A stretch of DNA of 64,000 nucleotides from the NCBI RefSeq assembly GCF_900291955.1, contig NZ_OLMR01000003.1, positions 62,001 to 126,000 of the forward strand, given 5' to 3'. Made by a program: the position numbers and the translations under genes. The notes beneath the pieces were generated by a model. It searched no databases. It saw only the letters and a list, made by a program, of their open reading frames with translations, and was not told the DNA's origin. Origin of the DNA: Pseudoruminococcus massiliensis. GTDB taxonomy: Bacteria; Bacillota; Clostridia; Oscillospirales; Acutalibacteraceae. Of this stretch, positions 33,987 to 43,435 are shown one piece after another; positions within the stretch are counted from its first letter, which is position 1, and each line of letters opens with the position of its first letter.

Positions 33987-34542
33987 CAGATTTCTTTAGC
34001 AATTCTGAGATATTATCTCTTTTAGCTTTAAGTTCATTAGCTTTTTCACGCTCATTAAAAAGTTCAGCTTTTATAATTTTTTCATCATAAAGCCTTACAA
34101 GCATAGAAAGCAAAAAGTTATCATTGTTATATTTTGAGATTTTTTCAGATAGAATGTCAAAGGCTTTTTCAAATTCTGCATATTCCTCAAGAGCGGATAT
34201 GTATAATCTCATAGCTTCAGCATTGAGGTTTTCAGTATCGACGCTGTCAAGCAAATTATGACCATCACACCTTTCTCCACGCCTGTTCATAAGCATAGTT
34301 CTGAGTATAGTAAGTTCGTCCTTGCATTCTGAATTATCAGTATCAAGAATATGTCTTTCTGCTCGTTCAATGTCATTTATTTTTATTAAAAATTCAATAC
34401 ATAAAAGCCTTGTAGAAGTTTCATAGCTGATAAAGGCACAGCAATCGTTGAGGTATAATTCAAGATATTTAGGACTTTTTCTTGTTTCAGAAGCTATAAA
34501 AAGTTTTTGTTTAACATGTTCTAAAGTTTGTTGTTTATCCAT
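33964..34542 (-). CDS. Uncharacterised helical protein (TPR-like)
   Basis: A 192-residue, strongly helical charged protein starting MDKQQTLEHVKQKL. The spacing of Leu/Ala/Tyr in AEAMRLYISALEEYAEFEKA and FDILSEKISKYNNDNFLLS suggests TPR-like helix pairs, but no consensus repeat is clear. I chose the ATG at 34542 because AAAGGA lies 7 bases upstream; it is 25 bases after the TPR-SUFU gene. It may be a partner of that protein. No function is assigned. Confidence 0.6.
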   Translation of the reverse strand: MDKQQTLEHVKQKLFIASETRKSPKYLELYLNDCCAFISYETSTRLLCIEFLIKINDIERAERHILDTDNSECKDELTILRTMLMNRRGERCDGHNLLDSVDTENLNAEAMRLYISALEEYAEFEKAFDILSEKISKYNNDNFLLSMLVRLYDEKIIKAELFNEREKANELKAKRDNISELLKKSGADNIEE

Positions 34543-34567
34543 TTGAATTTCCTTTCTGAATAAGGGA

Positions 34568-35989
34568 TTATCTCTCAAACTTGACAAATTCTCCATTTTT
34601 ATTTCTGATAAACATAGAGCCGTATGGTTCGTCAAGAAATTTAAGAATACTTGGTTCGTAGTTGCATAGAGTATTCAGATGATATATTCCAGATTTGCTT
34701 GTATCATTCATATACTCATCATCTTCATCGCCAGCCATAAATCTCCAGCCACTATCTTGATTATCGAGAGGCATTTCACGATACATAAATCTGATTTCAG
34801 CACCGTCTACAATTATTCTGTCCGTAGCAAAACAACCAGTATGTGAATCTTTTGTTTCAAATAAGTCTTCCATAATTGATTTTGGAATTTTATATTTCTT
34901 GCGTCCATTTTCGCAGAAATTTTTTCTGCTAATATCAAGAACAGGATTTAGCTCTCCAACAAGATTAAATAAATCGTCTGCACTGGTATCAATTTTATAA
35001 TTCATTTCTTCTTCATATAGAAGATATATCTGATAAAAACAAACCTTTTCACCATTCGGAAGTTCTAAAACATTATCCTCCATTAAAGGCGAATTGCCAA
35101 GAATAACACCCGAAAGTTCAGTGTTATCAAAATATGGTTCTCCATTTGAGATTGTATGCCCCCAACCAATCCATGAATTTTCCAATATAGGTAGATGTGC
35201 AAGAGATTTCATAAGTCTTAGTGGCCAGAACCATTTTTCATTCGAGCTTTTAACATGCCAGCTTTTTGGCAAGCATAAAACAAGCTCAGCTCGGTTATAA
35301 AATTCATCACTTGGAACAGTCATTTTGTGAGCACCCATTCCACAGGTTACAAGCGTATAAAACTCATGTTCATCATTTGGTGGAATAAGCAAAAGGTCAC
35401 AGCTTATATCAGTAGTTGAAACATCTCGCAAAACATTATTATATTCACCTATGTTATCTTCGATAAACATTTCAAGGCTTATAACTTCTTCATCAGAATA
35501 AGCTTCAGCTACTGTATTTTGAGAATTAAAATATGAATCATATAATTCTTTATCTAAAGCTTCAAGCTTTTGTGAATATTCAGAAAAAAGTTCATCATTA
35601 CCATATTCAGATGTAGCAAAGCAAAGAAAAAGCAAAGTATCTATATCCTTAGGGTCTATTTCGTGAGTTTTTTCAAAGCAAGGGATAGCCTCATCATAAT
35701 TTCCACTATGATAATAGCTCATACCAAGATAGAAATAATATTTAGCAATTTCTTCTTCGTTATCATCAGGTTCAATAGATTCTAAAAGTTCGATAGCTTC
35801 ATCATATCTATCTAAACTAAAATAAGCGCCTGATAATAGTACATTAAGTTCATAAGGTCTGTCGTTTTCAGGAATTTCTATTATTATATCAATAATTTTT
35901 TCAAATTCCTCATCGTGGTTTAAAACCTCGATTTTATCGAGAAACTCTCTATATTGATTATCGTCTGTAAAATATTGATTATTGCTCAT
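34568..35989 (-). CDS. TPR - SUFU - DUF2185 (Imm33-like) composite protein
   Basis: A 473-residue cytosolic protein with three regions. Residues ~25-145 are TPR-like (YYFYLGMSYYHSGNYDEAIP, CFEKTHEIDPKDIDTLLFL). Residues ~165-330 resemble the suppressor-of-fused domain (HEFYTLVTCGMGAHKMTVP, AELVLCLPKSWHV, WPLRLMKSLAHLP, FYQIYLLYEEEM). Residues ~370-473 resemble DUF2185/Imm33 (DSGWRFMAGDEDDEYMND, GIYHLNTLCNYEPSILKFLD). SUFU and DUF2185 domains are known among immunity proteins of polymorphic toxin systems. No toxin gene is adjacent. The promoter is visible upstream. Confidence 0.72.
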   Translation of the reverse strand: MSNNQYFTDDNQYREFLDKIEVLNHDEEFEKIIDIIIEIPENDRPYELNVLLSGAYFSLDRYDEAIELLESIEPDDNEEEIAKYYFYLGMSYYHSGNYDEAIPCFEKTHEIDPKDIDTLLFLCFATSEYGNDELFSEYSQKLEALDKELYDSYFNSQNTVAEAYSDEEVISLEMFIEDNIGEYNNVLRDVSTTDISCDLLLIPPNDEHEFYTLVTCGMGAHKMTVPSDEFYNRAELVLCLPKSWHVKSSNEKWFWPLRLMKSLAHLPILENSWIGWGHTISNGEPYFDNTELSGVILGNSPLMEDNVLELPNGEKVCFYQIYLLYEEEMNYKIDTSADDLFNLVGELNPVLDISRKNFCENGRKKYKIPKSIMEDLFETKDSHTGCFATDRIIVDGAEIRFMYREMPLDNQDSGWRFMAGDEDDEYMNDTSKSGIYHLNTLCNYEPSILKFLDEPYGSMFIRNKNGEFVKFER

Positions 35990-36040
35990 AAAATCACCAC
36001 TTGCTTGATTACAATATAAAATAATTTTTGAATATAAGTA

Positions 36041-36069
36041 ATTATAGCATTGAGAGTGAAAAGTGTCAA
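36041..36069 (-). promoter_or_regulatory. Promoter of the TPR-SUFU gene
   Basis: On the minus strand TTGACA (36064-36069) and TATAAT (36041-36046) are 17 bp apart; the -10 is extended (TGCTATAAT). Confidence 0.85.
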
Positions 36070-36193
36070 CGAATAGCTTTACGGTGGATTATATGAAAAA
36101 TGAATATTAATTTTAAATTTAATGATTTTCTGAAATTTTGCAAAATTATGACATTTTTTCCGCTTATTTACTCTATAAACAATTCTATATTTA

Positions 36194-36202
36194 TGCTATA
36201 AT
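36194..36202 (+). promoter_or_regulatory. Extended -10 promoter of the two-component operon
   Basis: TGCTATAAT at 36194-36202 is an extended -10 without a good -35. It lies about 37 bases before the response regulator start. Confidence 0.55.
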
Positions 36203-36238
36203 TTTTAATGATAAATTTATTTTAAAGGAAGAAATTTA

Positions 36239-36898
36239 ATGATAAGATTGCTTATAGTCGAGGACGATAAAAATATAGTAAAAATGCTCGAGGCAACTGT
36301 TTCAATAGCTGGATATGAAAGTGATTCTTGTTATGACGGAAAAACTGCTATTCAAAAAATAAATGAGAACGATTATGATTTAGTTTTGCTTGATGTAATG
36401 TTGCCAAATTTCAATGGTTTTCAGGTTATGGAACACATAGATACAGAAAAAACTCCTGTAATATTCCTTACAGCCTTACAAGATGTTACAGATAAGGTAA
36501 AAGGTTTAAAGCTTGGGGCAGAGGACTATATAGTTAAGCCATTTGAGGCAGTAGAACTTCTTGCAAGAATTGAGGTTATACTAAGACGCAGACATAAAAA
36601 CAACAATATAATAAAATATGGCGATATAACTGTAGATATTTCACGCCATATAATAAAAAAGCAAGGAATAGAAATTCAGCTTACACCAAAAGAATTTGAG
36701 CTTACGGTATTCTTTATGCAAAACCTTGATATAGCTCTTACAAGAGAACGCTTGATTTCAGCAGTATGGGGATATGAATATATGGGAGAAACTCGAACAG
36801 TAGATACTCATGTTCAGCAAATTCGCAAAAAACTTGATTTGCAGGATTCTCTCATAACCGTTCCAAAGCTTGGATATAGGCTTGAAAGTAAATCATAA
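36239..36898 (+). CDS. OmpR/PhoB-family response regulator
   Basis: A 219-residue regulator: receiver domain (1-115) with acidic pocket VEDD, phosphoacceptor Asp52 in LLDVMLPNF, Thr in FLTAL and Lys in VKPFE; winged-helix DNA-binding domain (~125-219) with LTPKEFELTVF and TRTVDTHVQQIRKKL. The ribosome binding site is AAGGAAG. It pairs with the histidine kinase 15 bases downstream. Confidence 0.94.
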   Translation: MIRLLIVEDDKNIVKMLEATVSIAGYESDSCYDGKTAIQKINENDYDLVLLDVMLPNFNGFQVMEHIDTEKTPVIFLTALQDVTDKVKGLKLGAEDYIVKPFEAVELLARIEVILRRRHKNNNIIKYGDITVDISRHIIKKQGIEIQLTPKEFELTVFFMQNLDIALTRERLISAVWGYEYMGETRTVDTHVQQIRKKLDLQDSLITVPKLGYRLESKS

Positions 36899-36913
36899 CC
36901 AGAGGTGAACTAA

Positions 36914-38356
36914 TTGAAGCTATGGTTTAAGGTGTTTATTTCGGCTTTATTTCTTGTAATTGCCGCTATAAATGCCACAGCATTAGTCGTTCTTTCAAAT
37001 AATCAACATATGACAATAACTCGCGAGAGAAGTCGTGCAGTGTCTTCACACGAGTTTATTTGTGCATCAATAAGCAATAATATAACTTATCAAAGAATGA
37101 AATCAGAAGCCTTTATGCTCTCCAAAGATGATATAGACAAGGTTATCGAGCATATACTTTCTCAACAGCTTGAAGAAAACGCTCTTGCCATAATATCAGA
37201 CAGCGAAAATAACATATCATATTATGGAGAAGAAAAGCCTGATATAAAAACACTTTCTGAAAAGATTACAAGTGAAGACAATCTCGCCTCAATAATATTG
37301 GATTGTGGAGAAAATACATATATGTTTGTTGGTTCAATATCAAGCTTTGAAGGCAAGGAATATAAAGTTTTTACGGCGAATAATATTACAGAAGTTTATA
37401 ATGAGAGGAATAAGGAACTATTTTTTGTGCAGATTCTTTCTGTTGTTTTGGCAGCAGTGATTGCTGTAATCTTACTTTTACTTATAAAATTACTTTTCAG
37501 ACCTCTTGGCAGAATCAATAAAACCATCAATAAAATAGCCAGGGGAGATTATAGCCTTAGAGTAAGTACAAGTGGCAGTGAAGAATTTCAACAGCTCGCA
37601 AATAATGTGAATTCTATGGCTGTTTCTGTTGAGGAAAATTATAACAGAATAGAATCAATAGCCGAGGATAGAAAACGTTTTATAGATAGCCTTTCTCACG
37701 AAATGAAAACCCCATTGACATCTATACTTGGTTTTGCGGATATTTTAAGGATAAAGAAAAATGTAACCCCAGATGAGCTTAATGAATATTCATCTATTAT
37801 AGTAGAGGAATCAAAGCGTTTAAAGGCTATTTCTGGTAAGCTTATGGAACTTGTTTCCTCTGGAGATTCTGAGCTTGAGTTGAATCCAGTCAGAACAGAT
37901 GTAATATTGAATGAACTTAGTATAGTTTTTGAACCTATGATGAAAGCTAAGTCTATAACACTTTTTACTCATATTGAACCTTTAATAATAAATGCAGATG
38001 CAGATTTATTTAAATCAGTGATATATAACTTTGTAGATAATGCAGTTAAAGCGTCATTTGAGGGAGGAAAGATTGAGCTTACTTGTCGTAGTGAGGGAGA
38101 GTATGCTGTAATCACAGTGCGTGATTATGGTATGGGAATAGCTGAGGAAGATAAAAAGCGAATTTTTGAACCGTTTTATATGGCAGATAAAGTCCGTTCA
38201 AGAAAACTTGGCGGAGCAGGCTTAGGACTTGCTCTGTGTGCAGAGATTGCCAAAAAGCATAATGCAAAAATAGAGCTTGAAAGTGAACTTGGCAAAGGTA
38301 CTATTATAAGTATTTGTATAAAGCAAAGTGAGGGTAAAATCAATGAGCAAATTTAA
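36914..38356 (+). CDS. Membrane histidine kinase
   Basis: A 480-residue sensor kinase. Helix 1 is at ~7-28, the extracytoplasmic sensor at ~29-168, helix 2 at ~170-195, HAMP at ~196-245 (FRPLGRINKTINKIARGDY), HisKA with His262 in SLSHEMKTPLTS, and HATPase with N-box NFVDNAVKAS, G1 DYGMGIAEEDK and G2 GLGLALCAEI. It starts with TTG 36914, six bases after AGAGGTG. The next gene overlaps it by 14 bases. The signal is unknown; the neighbours (a secreted partner and a FemAB-like enzyme) hint at cell-envelope sensing. Confidence 0.94.
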   Translation: MKLWFKVFISALFLVIAAINATALVVLSNNQHMTITRERSRAVSSHEFICASISNNITYQRMKSEAFMLSKDDIDKVIEHILSQQLEENALAIISDSENNISYYGEEKPDIKTLSEKITSEDNLASIILDCGENTYMFVGSISSFEGKEYKVFTANNITEVYNERNKELFFVQILSVVLAAVIAVILLLLIKLLFRPLGRINKTINKIARGDYSLRVSTSGSEEFQQLANNVNSMAVSVEENYNRIESIAEDRKRFIDSLSHEMKTPLTSILGFADILRIKKNVTPDELNEYSSIIVEESKRLKAISGKLMELVSSGDSELELNPVRTDVILNELSIVFEPMMKAKSITLFTHIEPLIINADADLFKSVIYNFVDNAVKASFEGGKIELTCRSEGEYAVITVRDYGMGIAEEDKKRIFEPFYMADKVRSRKLGGAGLGLALCAEIAKKHNAKIELESELGKGTIISICIKQSEGKINEQI

Positions 38357-39377
38357 GAAATTTATACTACCGACCTTGCTTTTAACGCTTGCTATGGGAG
38401 CGGAAATAACGGGTATAATTTTCTGTGGAAAAATGTTGCCTGACTATAAAAATGAAATCTTTACTGAGGAAAAGAAAAATATAACACAGCTTATCTTTGT
38501 AGATGATGGAGATAACTCTCGGTTTTATCCGTGGCTCTCATATCGTGAAGATGAATTGATTTCCGCACCATCATATATTACAAGTCACATTTATGACCAA
38601 AGCTTAGATACGTTTGCAAATAGTTTGGGTGATGATAGATATAATTATGACGATGAAGCATTGAAAAAGATTATGTTGGAGAACATTAATGAGATGATAT
38701 TTTATGTTATTCAAACTCTTGATATAAATAATATTCCAAAAGAAAATACAGATTTTTCTCAAAATGTTGAATTTGATAATAATGCATCAATTATGCATAT
38801 AAAAGATTTCAAATATACAAACCAAAATAATAAAGTAAAGCTTTTAGATTTAGTTGTGAAATTAGGAGATAACAGTATCTTATATTTCAGAGTAAGAAGT
38901 GAAAATCCACCTAAACCAGACTCTCAAGAAATAAATCAAAAAAGCAAAGAAATTTCAGAAAATGTATGTTCTGCCATAGATTACTTAACGAAACCTATGG
39001 AATCGCAATATTCTGAAAAAGCACTCACAGATATGTATTTTTCTGAACAAAACGAATATGAAGAAGATGTTGCCGAACAACCCTTAGAGAGTAATATAAT
39101 ATATGATTATATATCATCAATTTATATGCCTGAAATGTATGTAGATAACGGAAACTATGTTTTTTCAACAATAGCCGATGATAAGTTTGCATTTCCAATA
39201 AGAGTAGTTATTTCATCAATGATTTCAAACTCACAATATACAGTTTTTTCTAATGGAGATGAACTGATACTTGTTTTAAGTGGAAATGACAACACTTCAA
39301 AATATTCAGATACGATTTTATATTACAGCATAAGTGATAAGAAACTTACAGGCTTTAGTATGAAAAGCACATTTTGA
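38343..39377 (+). CDS. Membrane-anchored extracytoplasmic protein of unknown function
   Basis: A 344-residue protein with one N-terminal helix (about residues 7-30, LPTLLLTLAMGAEITGIIFC) and an otherwise soluble, acidic extracytoplasmic region. I recognise no family. It starts at ATG 38343, overlapping the kinase gene by 14 bases, after GAGGGT. The 14-base overlap with the kinase and the topology resemble accessory proteins such as YycH/YycI that modulate a sensor kinase; that function is inference from context only. Confidence 0.65.
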   Translation: MSKFKKFILPTLLLTLAMGAEITGIIFCGKMLPDYKNEIFTEEKKNITQLIFVDDGDNSRFYPWLSYREDELISAPSYITSHIYDQSLDTFANSLGDDRYNYDDEALKKIMLENINEMIFYVIQTLDINNIPKENTDFSQNVEFDNNASIMHIKDFKYTNQNNKVKLLDLVVKLGDNSILYFRVRSENPPKPDSQEINQKSKEISENVCSAIDYLTKPMESQYSEKALTDMYFSEQNEYEEDVAEQPLESNIIYDYISSIYMPEMYVDNGNYVFSTIADDKFAFPIRVVISSMISNSQYTVFSNGDELILVLSGNDNTSKYSDTILYYSISDKKLTGFSMKSTF

Positions 39378-39472
39378 CAATTTTCTTGCAAAAAACAGAA
39401 TACTCTGTAACAGTTCCTGAGTTATATTTGATTTATTCAGATAATGCAGAAGTGTTATGGAGGAATTTCAAA

Positions 39473-40492
39473 ATGAAACAATATATGTCGGAATATGAAA
39501 AATTTGTATTCTTAAATAGTTCAGGTAGTTTTACACAATCCGAAAATTGGTGCAAAATAAAAAACGAATGGAAATCGGAGAGAATAATAATTCGTGATGA
39601 GAGCGGAAATATTATAGGAACTATGCAAATTCTAATTAAGAATATTCCGCTTATGCACACAGTTTTTATGTATGCTCCAAGGGGTCCTGTGTGTGATTAT
39701 CACAATTTGGATATACTTAGCAAAATTATTGAACAGGCAAAACTTCTTGCAGAAAAACACAAAGCATATATGCTTAAAATCGACCCTATGATTTCATATG
39801 ATGATATTGAATCCATAAACAATTTAAAACGCTTGGGTTTTAAATATAATGCCAATACACCAGAAGATAATACAATTCAGTGTCAGCGTAATTACATACT
39901 TGATATTAAAAATAAAACCGAAGATGAGATTTTTTCCTCGTTTCATTCAAAGTGGAGATATAATATAAGGCTTGCTGTTCGTAAGGGCGTTTCTTGCAAA
40001 TATTATGGCGTAGAAAAGCTTGATGATTTTTGTGAGCTTATGCAAGCAACTGGAAAACGAGATGGTTTTGCCATTCGCTCTAAGGAATATTTTGAGAAAT
40101 TTCTTTCTGCTTTTGAAGAAAATGCCAGACTTTATATGTGCTACTCTCCCGATGGTGAGGCAATTTCGGGAGCATTAACAGTAAGATATGGCAATAGAGT
40201 CAGCTATGTTTATGGAGCGTCAAGTGATACTCAAAGAAATCTTATGCCAAATTATTTAATGCAGTGGAATATGATAAAATGGGCTATTGAATCACAATGT
40301 GATATATATGATTTTATGGGAATACCTCATTGTGATGAAGAAAATCATTCTAATTATGGAGTATATCGTTTCAAGAAGGGCTTTAATGGCGAAATTGTAA
40401 AGTATGCTGGTGAATTTGATTATATTTTTTCAAATGTAAAGCATACAGTAATTTCATTTTTGCTGCATTCAATAGGCTATACAAAGCTATAA
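39473..40492 (+). CDS. FemAB/MurM-like peptidoglycan aminoacyltransferase
   Basis: A 339-residue FemX-type enzyme: FMYAPRGPVCDY, FHSKWRYNIRLAVRKGV, ISGALTVRYGNRVSYVYGAS and ESQCDIYDFMGIPHCDEENH followed by YRFKKGFNGEIVKYAGEFD, all typical of the double-GNAT Fem fold. These enzymes add amino acids from aminoacyl-tRNA to the lipid II stem peptide to form interpeptide bridges. I chose ATG 39473 because GGAGG lies nine bases upstream; the open frame extends further upstream without a site. It is followed by a strong terminator. Confidence 0.88.
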   Translation: MKQYMSEYEKFVFLNSSGSFTQSENWCKIKNEWKSERIIIRDESGNIIGTMQILIKNIPLMHTVFMYAPRGPVCDYHNLDILSKIIEQAKLLAEKHKAYMLKIDPMISYDDIESINNLKRLGFKYNANTPEDNTIQCQRNYILDIKNKTEDEIFSSFHSKWRYNIRLAVRKGVSCKYYGVEKLDDFCELMQATGKRDGFAIRSKEYFEKFLSAFEENARLYMCYSPDGEAISGALTVRYGNRVSYVYGASSDTQRNLMPNYLMQWNMIKWAIESQCDIYDFMGIPHCDEENHSNYGVYRFKKGFNGEIVKYAGEFDYIFSNVKHTVISFLLHSIGYTKL

Positions 40493-40530
40493 AAAGTAGA
40501 ACCCCCGGTCAAACCGAGGGTTCTACTTTT
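40492..40530. terminator. Bidirectional terminator
   Basis: AAAAGTAGAACCC pairs with GGGTTCTACTTTT around CCGGTCAAACCGA. It separates convergent femX-like and pyrE genes. Confidence 0.9.
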
Positions 40531-40545
40531 ATAGACTTTTCAATA

Positions 40546-41220
40546 TTATTTTACGCCATATTTGTCATAGTATGCGTCAATAGCGGATTTAAGTTTATCA
40601 TCAATTATAACCTTGCCCTTATATTCCTTATTGTAAAGATGCTCTACAACTTCCGCCATAGTTACTATTGCAGTTGTTTTAAGTCCGTATTTCTCTTCAA
40701 TTTCGGAAAGTGCTGATTTTTCACCCTTTCCTCTTTCCATACGGTCAACAGAAACAACAAGTCCAATCGGATTTACATCTCCTTGAGCCTTAATTATTGG
40801 AAGTGTTTCCTCGATTGATGTACCAGCTGTTGTAACATCTTCAATAATAACAACTTTATCACCATCAGAAATAGGACTTCCAAGAAGAATACCCTTATCA
40901 CCGTGGTCTTTTACTTCTTTTCTGTTTGAGCAATAGCGAATGTCTTTGTTATATTTTTCACTAATTGCAATAGTTGCAGCAACGGAAAGCGGAATTCCCT
41001 TATATGCTGGTCCAAAAAGAACATCAAAATCAAGTCCGAAAGTTTTGTTGATTGCTTCAGCATAATACTGTCCAAGCTTTCTAAGCTGTGCACCTGTTCT
41101 GTAAAATCCAGTATTTACGAAAAATGGTGTTTGACGGCCGCTTTTTGTAACGAAATCTCCGAATTTAAGTACCTGACAATCAACCATAAATTCAATAAAC
41201 TGCTTTTTATATTCTTCCAT
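40546..41220 (-). CDS. pyrE: Orotate phosphoribosyltransferase
   Basis: PyrE (224 aa) joins orotate to PRPP, giving OMP in pyrimidine synthesis. The PRPP motif is VVIIEDVTTAGTSI; also FFVNTGFYRTGAQLRKLG and DVLFGPAYKGIPLSVA. I chose the ATG at 41220 with GGAGG seven bases upstream. It is a single-gene unit with its own promoter and terminator; no other pyr gene is near, and no PyrR or UTP-sensing leader is apparent in the short 5' region. Confidence 0.94.
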   Translation of the reverse strand: MEEYKKQFIEFMVDCQVLKFGDFVTKSGRQTPFFVNTGFYRTGAQLRKLGQYYAEAINKTFGLDFDVLFGPAYKGIPLSVAATIAISEKYNKDIRYCSNRKEVKDHGDKGILLGSPISDGDKVVIIEDVTTAGTSIEETLPIIKAQGDVNPIGLVVSVDRMERGKGEKSALSEIEEKYGLKTTAIVTMAEVVEHLYNKEYKGKVIIDDKLKSAIDAYYDKYGVK

Positions 41221-41259
41221 GAAAAATCCTCCATTTTTCAAATTTTAATTTCAGTTTTT

Positions 41260-41288
41260 ATTATAACATAAAATTTGTGTTAATCCAA
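41260..41288 (-). promoter_or_regulatory. Promoter of pyrE
   Basis: On the minus strand TTGGAT (41283-41288) and TATAAT (41260-41265) with 17-bp spacing. Confidence 0.75.
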
Positions 41289-41358
41289 CCTTTTTAATGG
41301 CATTTTATTCAAAAATATAGCAAATCGTTTTCACTACATTCCTATATACTCTATAAAT

Positions 41359-41394
41359 AAAAAATCCTCGAAAAATAACTTCGAGGATTTTTTG
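41359..41394 (-). terminator. Terminator of the TPR protein gene
   Basis: AAAAATCCTCGAA pairs with TTCGAGGATTTTT; in the minus direction a T-run follows. Confidence 0.85.
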
Positions 41395-41417
41395 TGTATT
41401 CAAATAGAATTTTAATA

Positions 41418-42944
41418 TTACTGTGCAGTATCAAGTTCAATAATTTTTCCGTCAAATTTTTTCTCATAAGTTGATAGAGCATTTCTAACCATATTAAATA
41501 ATACTTCGTATACACCACCATATTTTTTAAGTGTGCAAACACTTCTATAAGAATAGCTAAGGCGTTTACAACCTTCAGCTTTTCTATTGTATTTAAAATC
41601 AAGCATGGCAAGCTGATATAAGGTATAGGAGTATGAATATACAAGCGAAATCTTTTCAGATTCCATATCAAATTCTTCTTTCATAATATCCAAAGCATTA
41701 GTGTAAGAAGATATAGCAGATTGATACATTCTTGCTCTGAAATAAGCATCAGCAAGATTTATATAGCATCTTCTGCGGACAGATAAAGCATATTTATCTG
41801 ACATAAATAATTCATTATCAGTATATTGCTTAATTTCTCTAAAAGCAAGTCGTGCTGATTCAATAGACATACCTTGTTCATCAAGATATTTTGAGAAAAT
41901 CATACTTATTTCGACATATATATCACAAATTTTAGTTGAACGCTTAAATCCTTCTTTATAGTCCGACCAAACATCAAGCAATTTATATTGTAATTCAATA
42001 GCTTTCATATATCTTTGTTTTTCGCAAAGAATAAGACTCTTAGTAGAGTAAAGAACATCAATAATTTCACAATAATTATTAAATTTGTTTTCTTGTAGGC
42101 GTTTGCAGAAAGAAAGCCCCTTTTCAATAGCTTTTTCAGCATTATCGTAATCTTTCGATTCAAAGTAAGCTCTGCTAAGAATACTATATGTATGTGAAAT
42201 ATAATTTACTAATTCTTCATTTTCTCCATATTTTTCAAAAAGATTATTTAATGTATCTAAGCACTTTAGAGATTGCTTAATAGCATCGTCAACCTGATTA
42301 ATCTCAAGCATAATTATTGCAATGTTTATATCATTTAATATAATTCCCATATTGTTTTCATAGCAATCTTTAACTTTGTTATATTCAATAAGTGCATCAG
42401 AAGACTTATTAAAATAATTTATAGACTTATCCGGAGCAATATCCTGATAGGCATAAGCAATTCTGCTATTAAGGAAAGAAATCCACTTAGGGTCTGGCTT
42501 TGCTTCTGTTCTAATCATTAGTTTTAAAGCTGTTTTAGCATTACTGAGAGCTTTAGAATCAATATTTAAAGCAGAGTAATGCAAAGCTATATCTGCATAT
42601 ATTTCCCAAATATTTCTCCAAAAATCATTTCCGCCATTCATTTTATATTGTTTTGCAATTTTAAGCTCAATATTTCTAAAATTAAGAGCATTAAGATGAT
42701 TAAAAAACTTTTCCTCAAAAATTTCAGCAAAATCACAAGTTAAGTCCGCTAAATTATATAAACGCTCTAAAACGGAATGTCTTGATAGATAGGGATTATT
42801 ATCTGCATTTAGGCTAGTTACCTCAGCATATATTTCTTTAATATAAAGTTCTATTACTTCTTGATTTGGAGCAACATCTTGTTGATTGAGTTCTTCAAAA
42901 AATTCATTTAAACGATCGAATATAAGACCATGTTGTTCATTCAT
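41418..42944 (-). CDS. TPR-repeat protein of unknown function
   Basis: A 508-residue all-helical protein. TPR-like units are visible in the second half, for example YISHTYSILSRAYFESKDYD followed by NAEKAIEKGLSFC, and CYINLADAYFRARMYQSAIS followed by YTNALDIM. It has no membrane segment or catalytic motif. It could be a scaffold or a regulator of the RRNPP/Rap sort, but no N-terminal HTH is present and no peptide gene is adjacent. It is a single-gene unit with a terminator; the ribosome binding site is AAGGAG. Confidence 0.75.
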   Translation of the reverse strand: MNEQHGLIFDRLNEFFEELNQQDVAPNQEVIELYIKEIYAEVTSLNADNNPYLSRHSVLERLYNLADLTCDFAEIFEEKFFNHLNALNFRNIELKIAKQYKMNGGNDFWRNIWEIYADIALHYSALNIDSKALSNAKTALKLMIRTEAKPDPKWISFLNSRIAYAYQDIAPDKSINYFNKSSDALIEYNKVKDCYENNMGIILNDINIAIIMLEINQVDDAIKQSLKCLDTLNNLFEKYGENEELVNYISHTYSILSRAYFESKDYDNAEKAIEKGLSFCKRLQENKFNNYCEIIDVLYSTKSLILCEKQRYMKAIELQYKLLDVWSDYKEGFKRSTKICDIYVEISMIFSKYLDEQGMSIESARLAFREIKQYTDNELFMSDKYALSVRRRCYINLADAYFRARMYQSAISSYTNALDIMKEEFDMESEKISLVYSYSYTLYQLAMLDFKYNRKAEGCKRLSYSYRSVCTLKKYGGVYEVLFNMVRNALSTYEKKFDGKIIELDTAQ

Positions 42945-43140
42945 TATAAATTCTCCTTATTATTTTCTTAGAAATAGATTCTCACAATATATAATTAAAA
43001 CAGTATAAATTTCATCGTGAAATATTAATATAAAAATGACTTTTTATAAGCGAAATTAAAGCATAATTCTTACTTCATTATACTTACTTTTTACGAATTG
43101 GTCAAGCTAAAAATAAGTAAATTTTATTTTGGTATAAAAA

Positions 43141-43174
43141 CAAAAAAGCTACCGAAAATATTAATTTGGTAGCT
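43141..43174 (-). terminator. Second minus-strand terminator
   Basis: On the minus strand AGCTACC pairs with GGTAGCT and is followed by TTTTTG. It is about 260 bp beyond the epimerase stop and 200 bp before the TPR gene start. Confidence 0.6.
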
Positions 43175-43324
43175 GAAAATTGCAATATAAAGGGATTTTT
43201 GGGTATGTTACTATATTACTAAATTATTTTTTGTTATATTTATTTTAAAATAAAAAGTCTTTATTATGTTATTTTTAGATTTATTTTTTAGATTACATAA
43301 TAGATATAAGTATCGAATTTTAAG

Positions 43325-43356
43325 AAAAATTACCACACAAAAGTGACTTTTTGTGT
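43325..43356 (-). terminator. Terminator of the epimerase gene
   Basis: ACACAAAA (43335-43342) pairs with TTTTGTGT (43349-43356); read on the minus strand it is followed by a T-rich tract. Confidence 0.6.
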
Positions 43357-43435
43357 TCGTGTACATATAACAATTTATTATGTTAATTTTTGTAATAAAA
43401 TAACACAGTTTATACAACGCAGTACTATTTTTGAT

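Larger units (their letters stand above)
42945..43435. other. AT-rich intergenic region with minus-strand hairpins
   Basis: Holds the promoter region of the TPR gene at its left side and two minus-direction terminators (43141-43174 and 43325-43356). Short open frames here are composed of Asn/Ile/Lys/Tyr runs and have no ribosome binding site, so I call no gene. Confidence 0.6.

Noticed and set aside
43211-43417. A 68-codon minus-strand frame downstream of the epimerase gene
   Set aside because: Composition is Asn/Ile/Lys/Tyr from AT-rich DNA, there is no ribosome binding site, and it contains the terminator hairpin of the epimerase gene.
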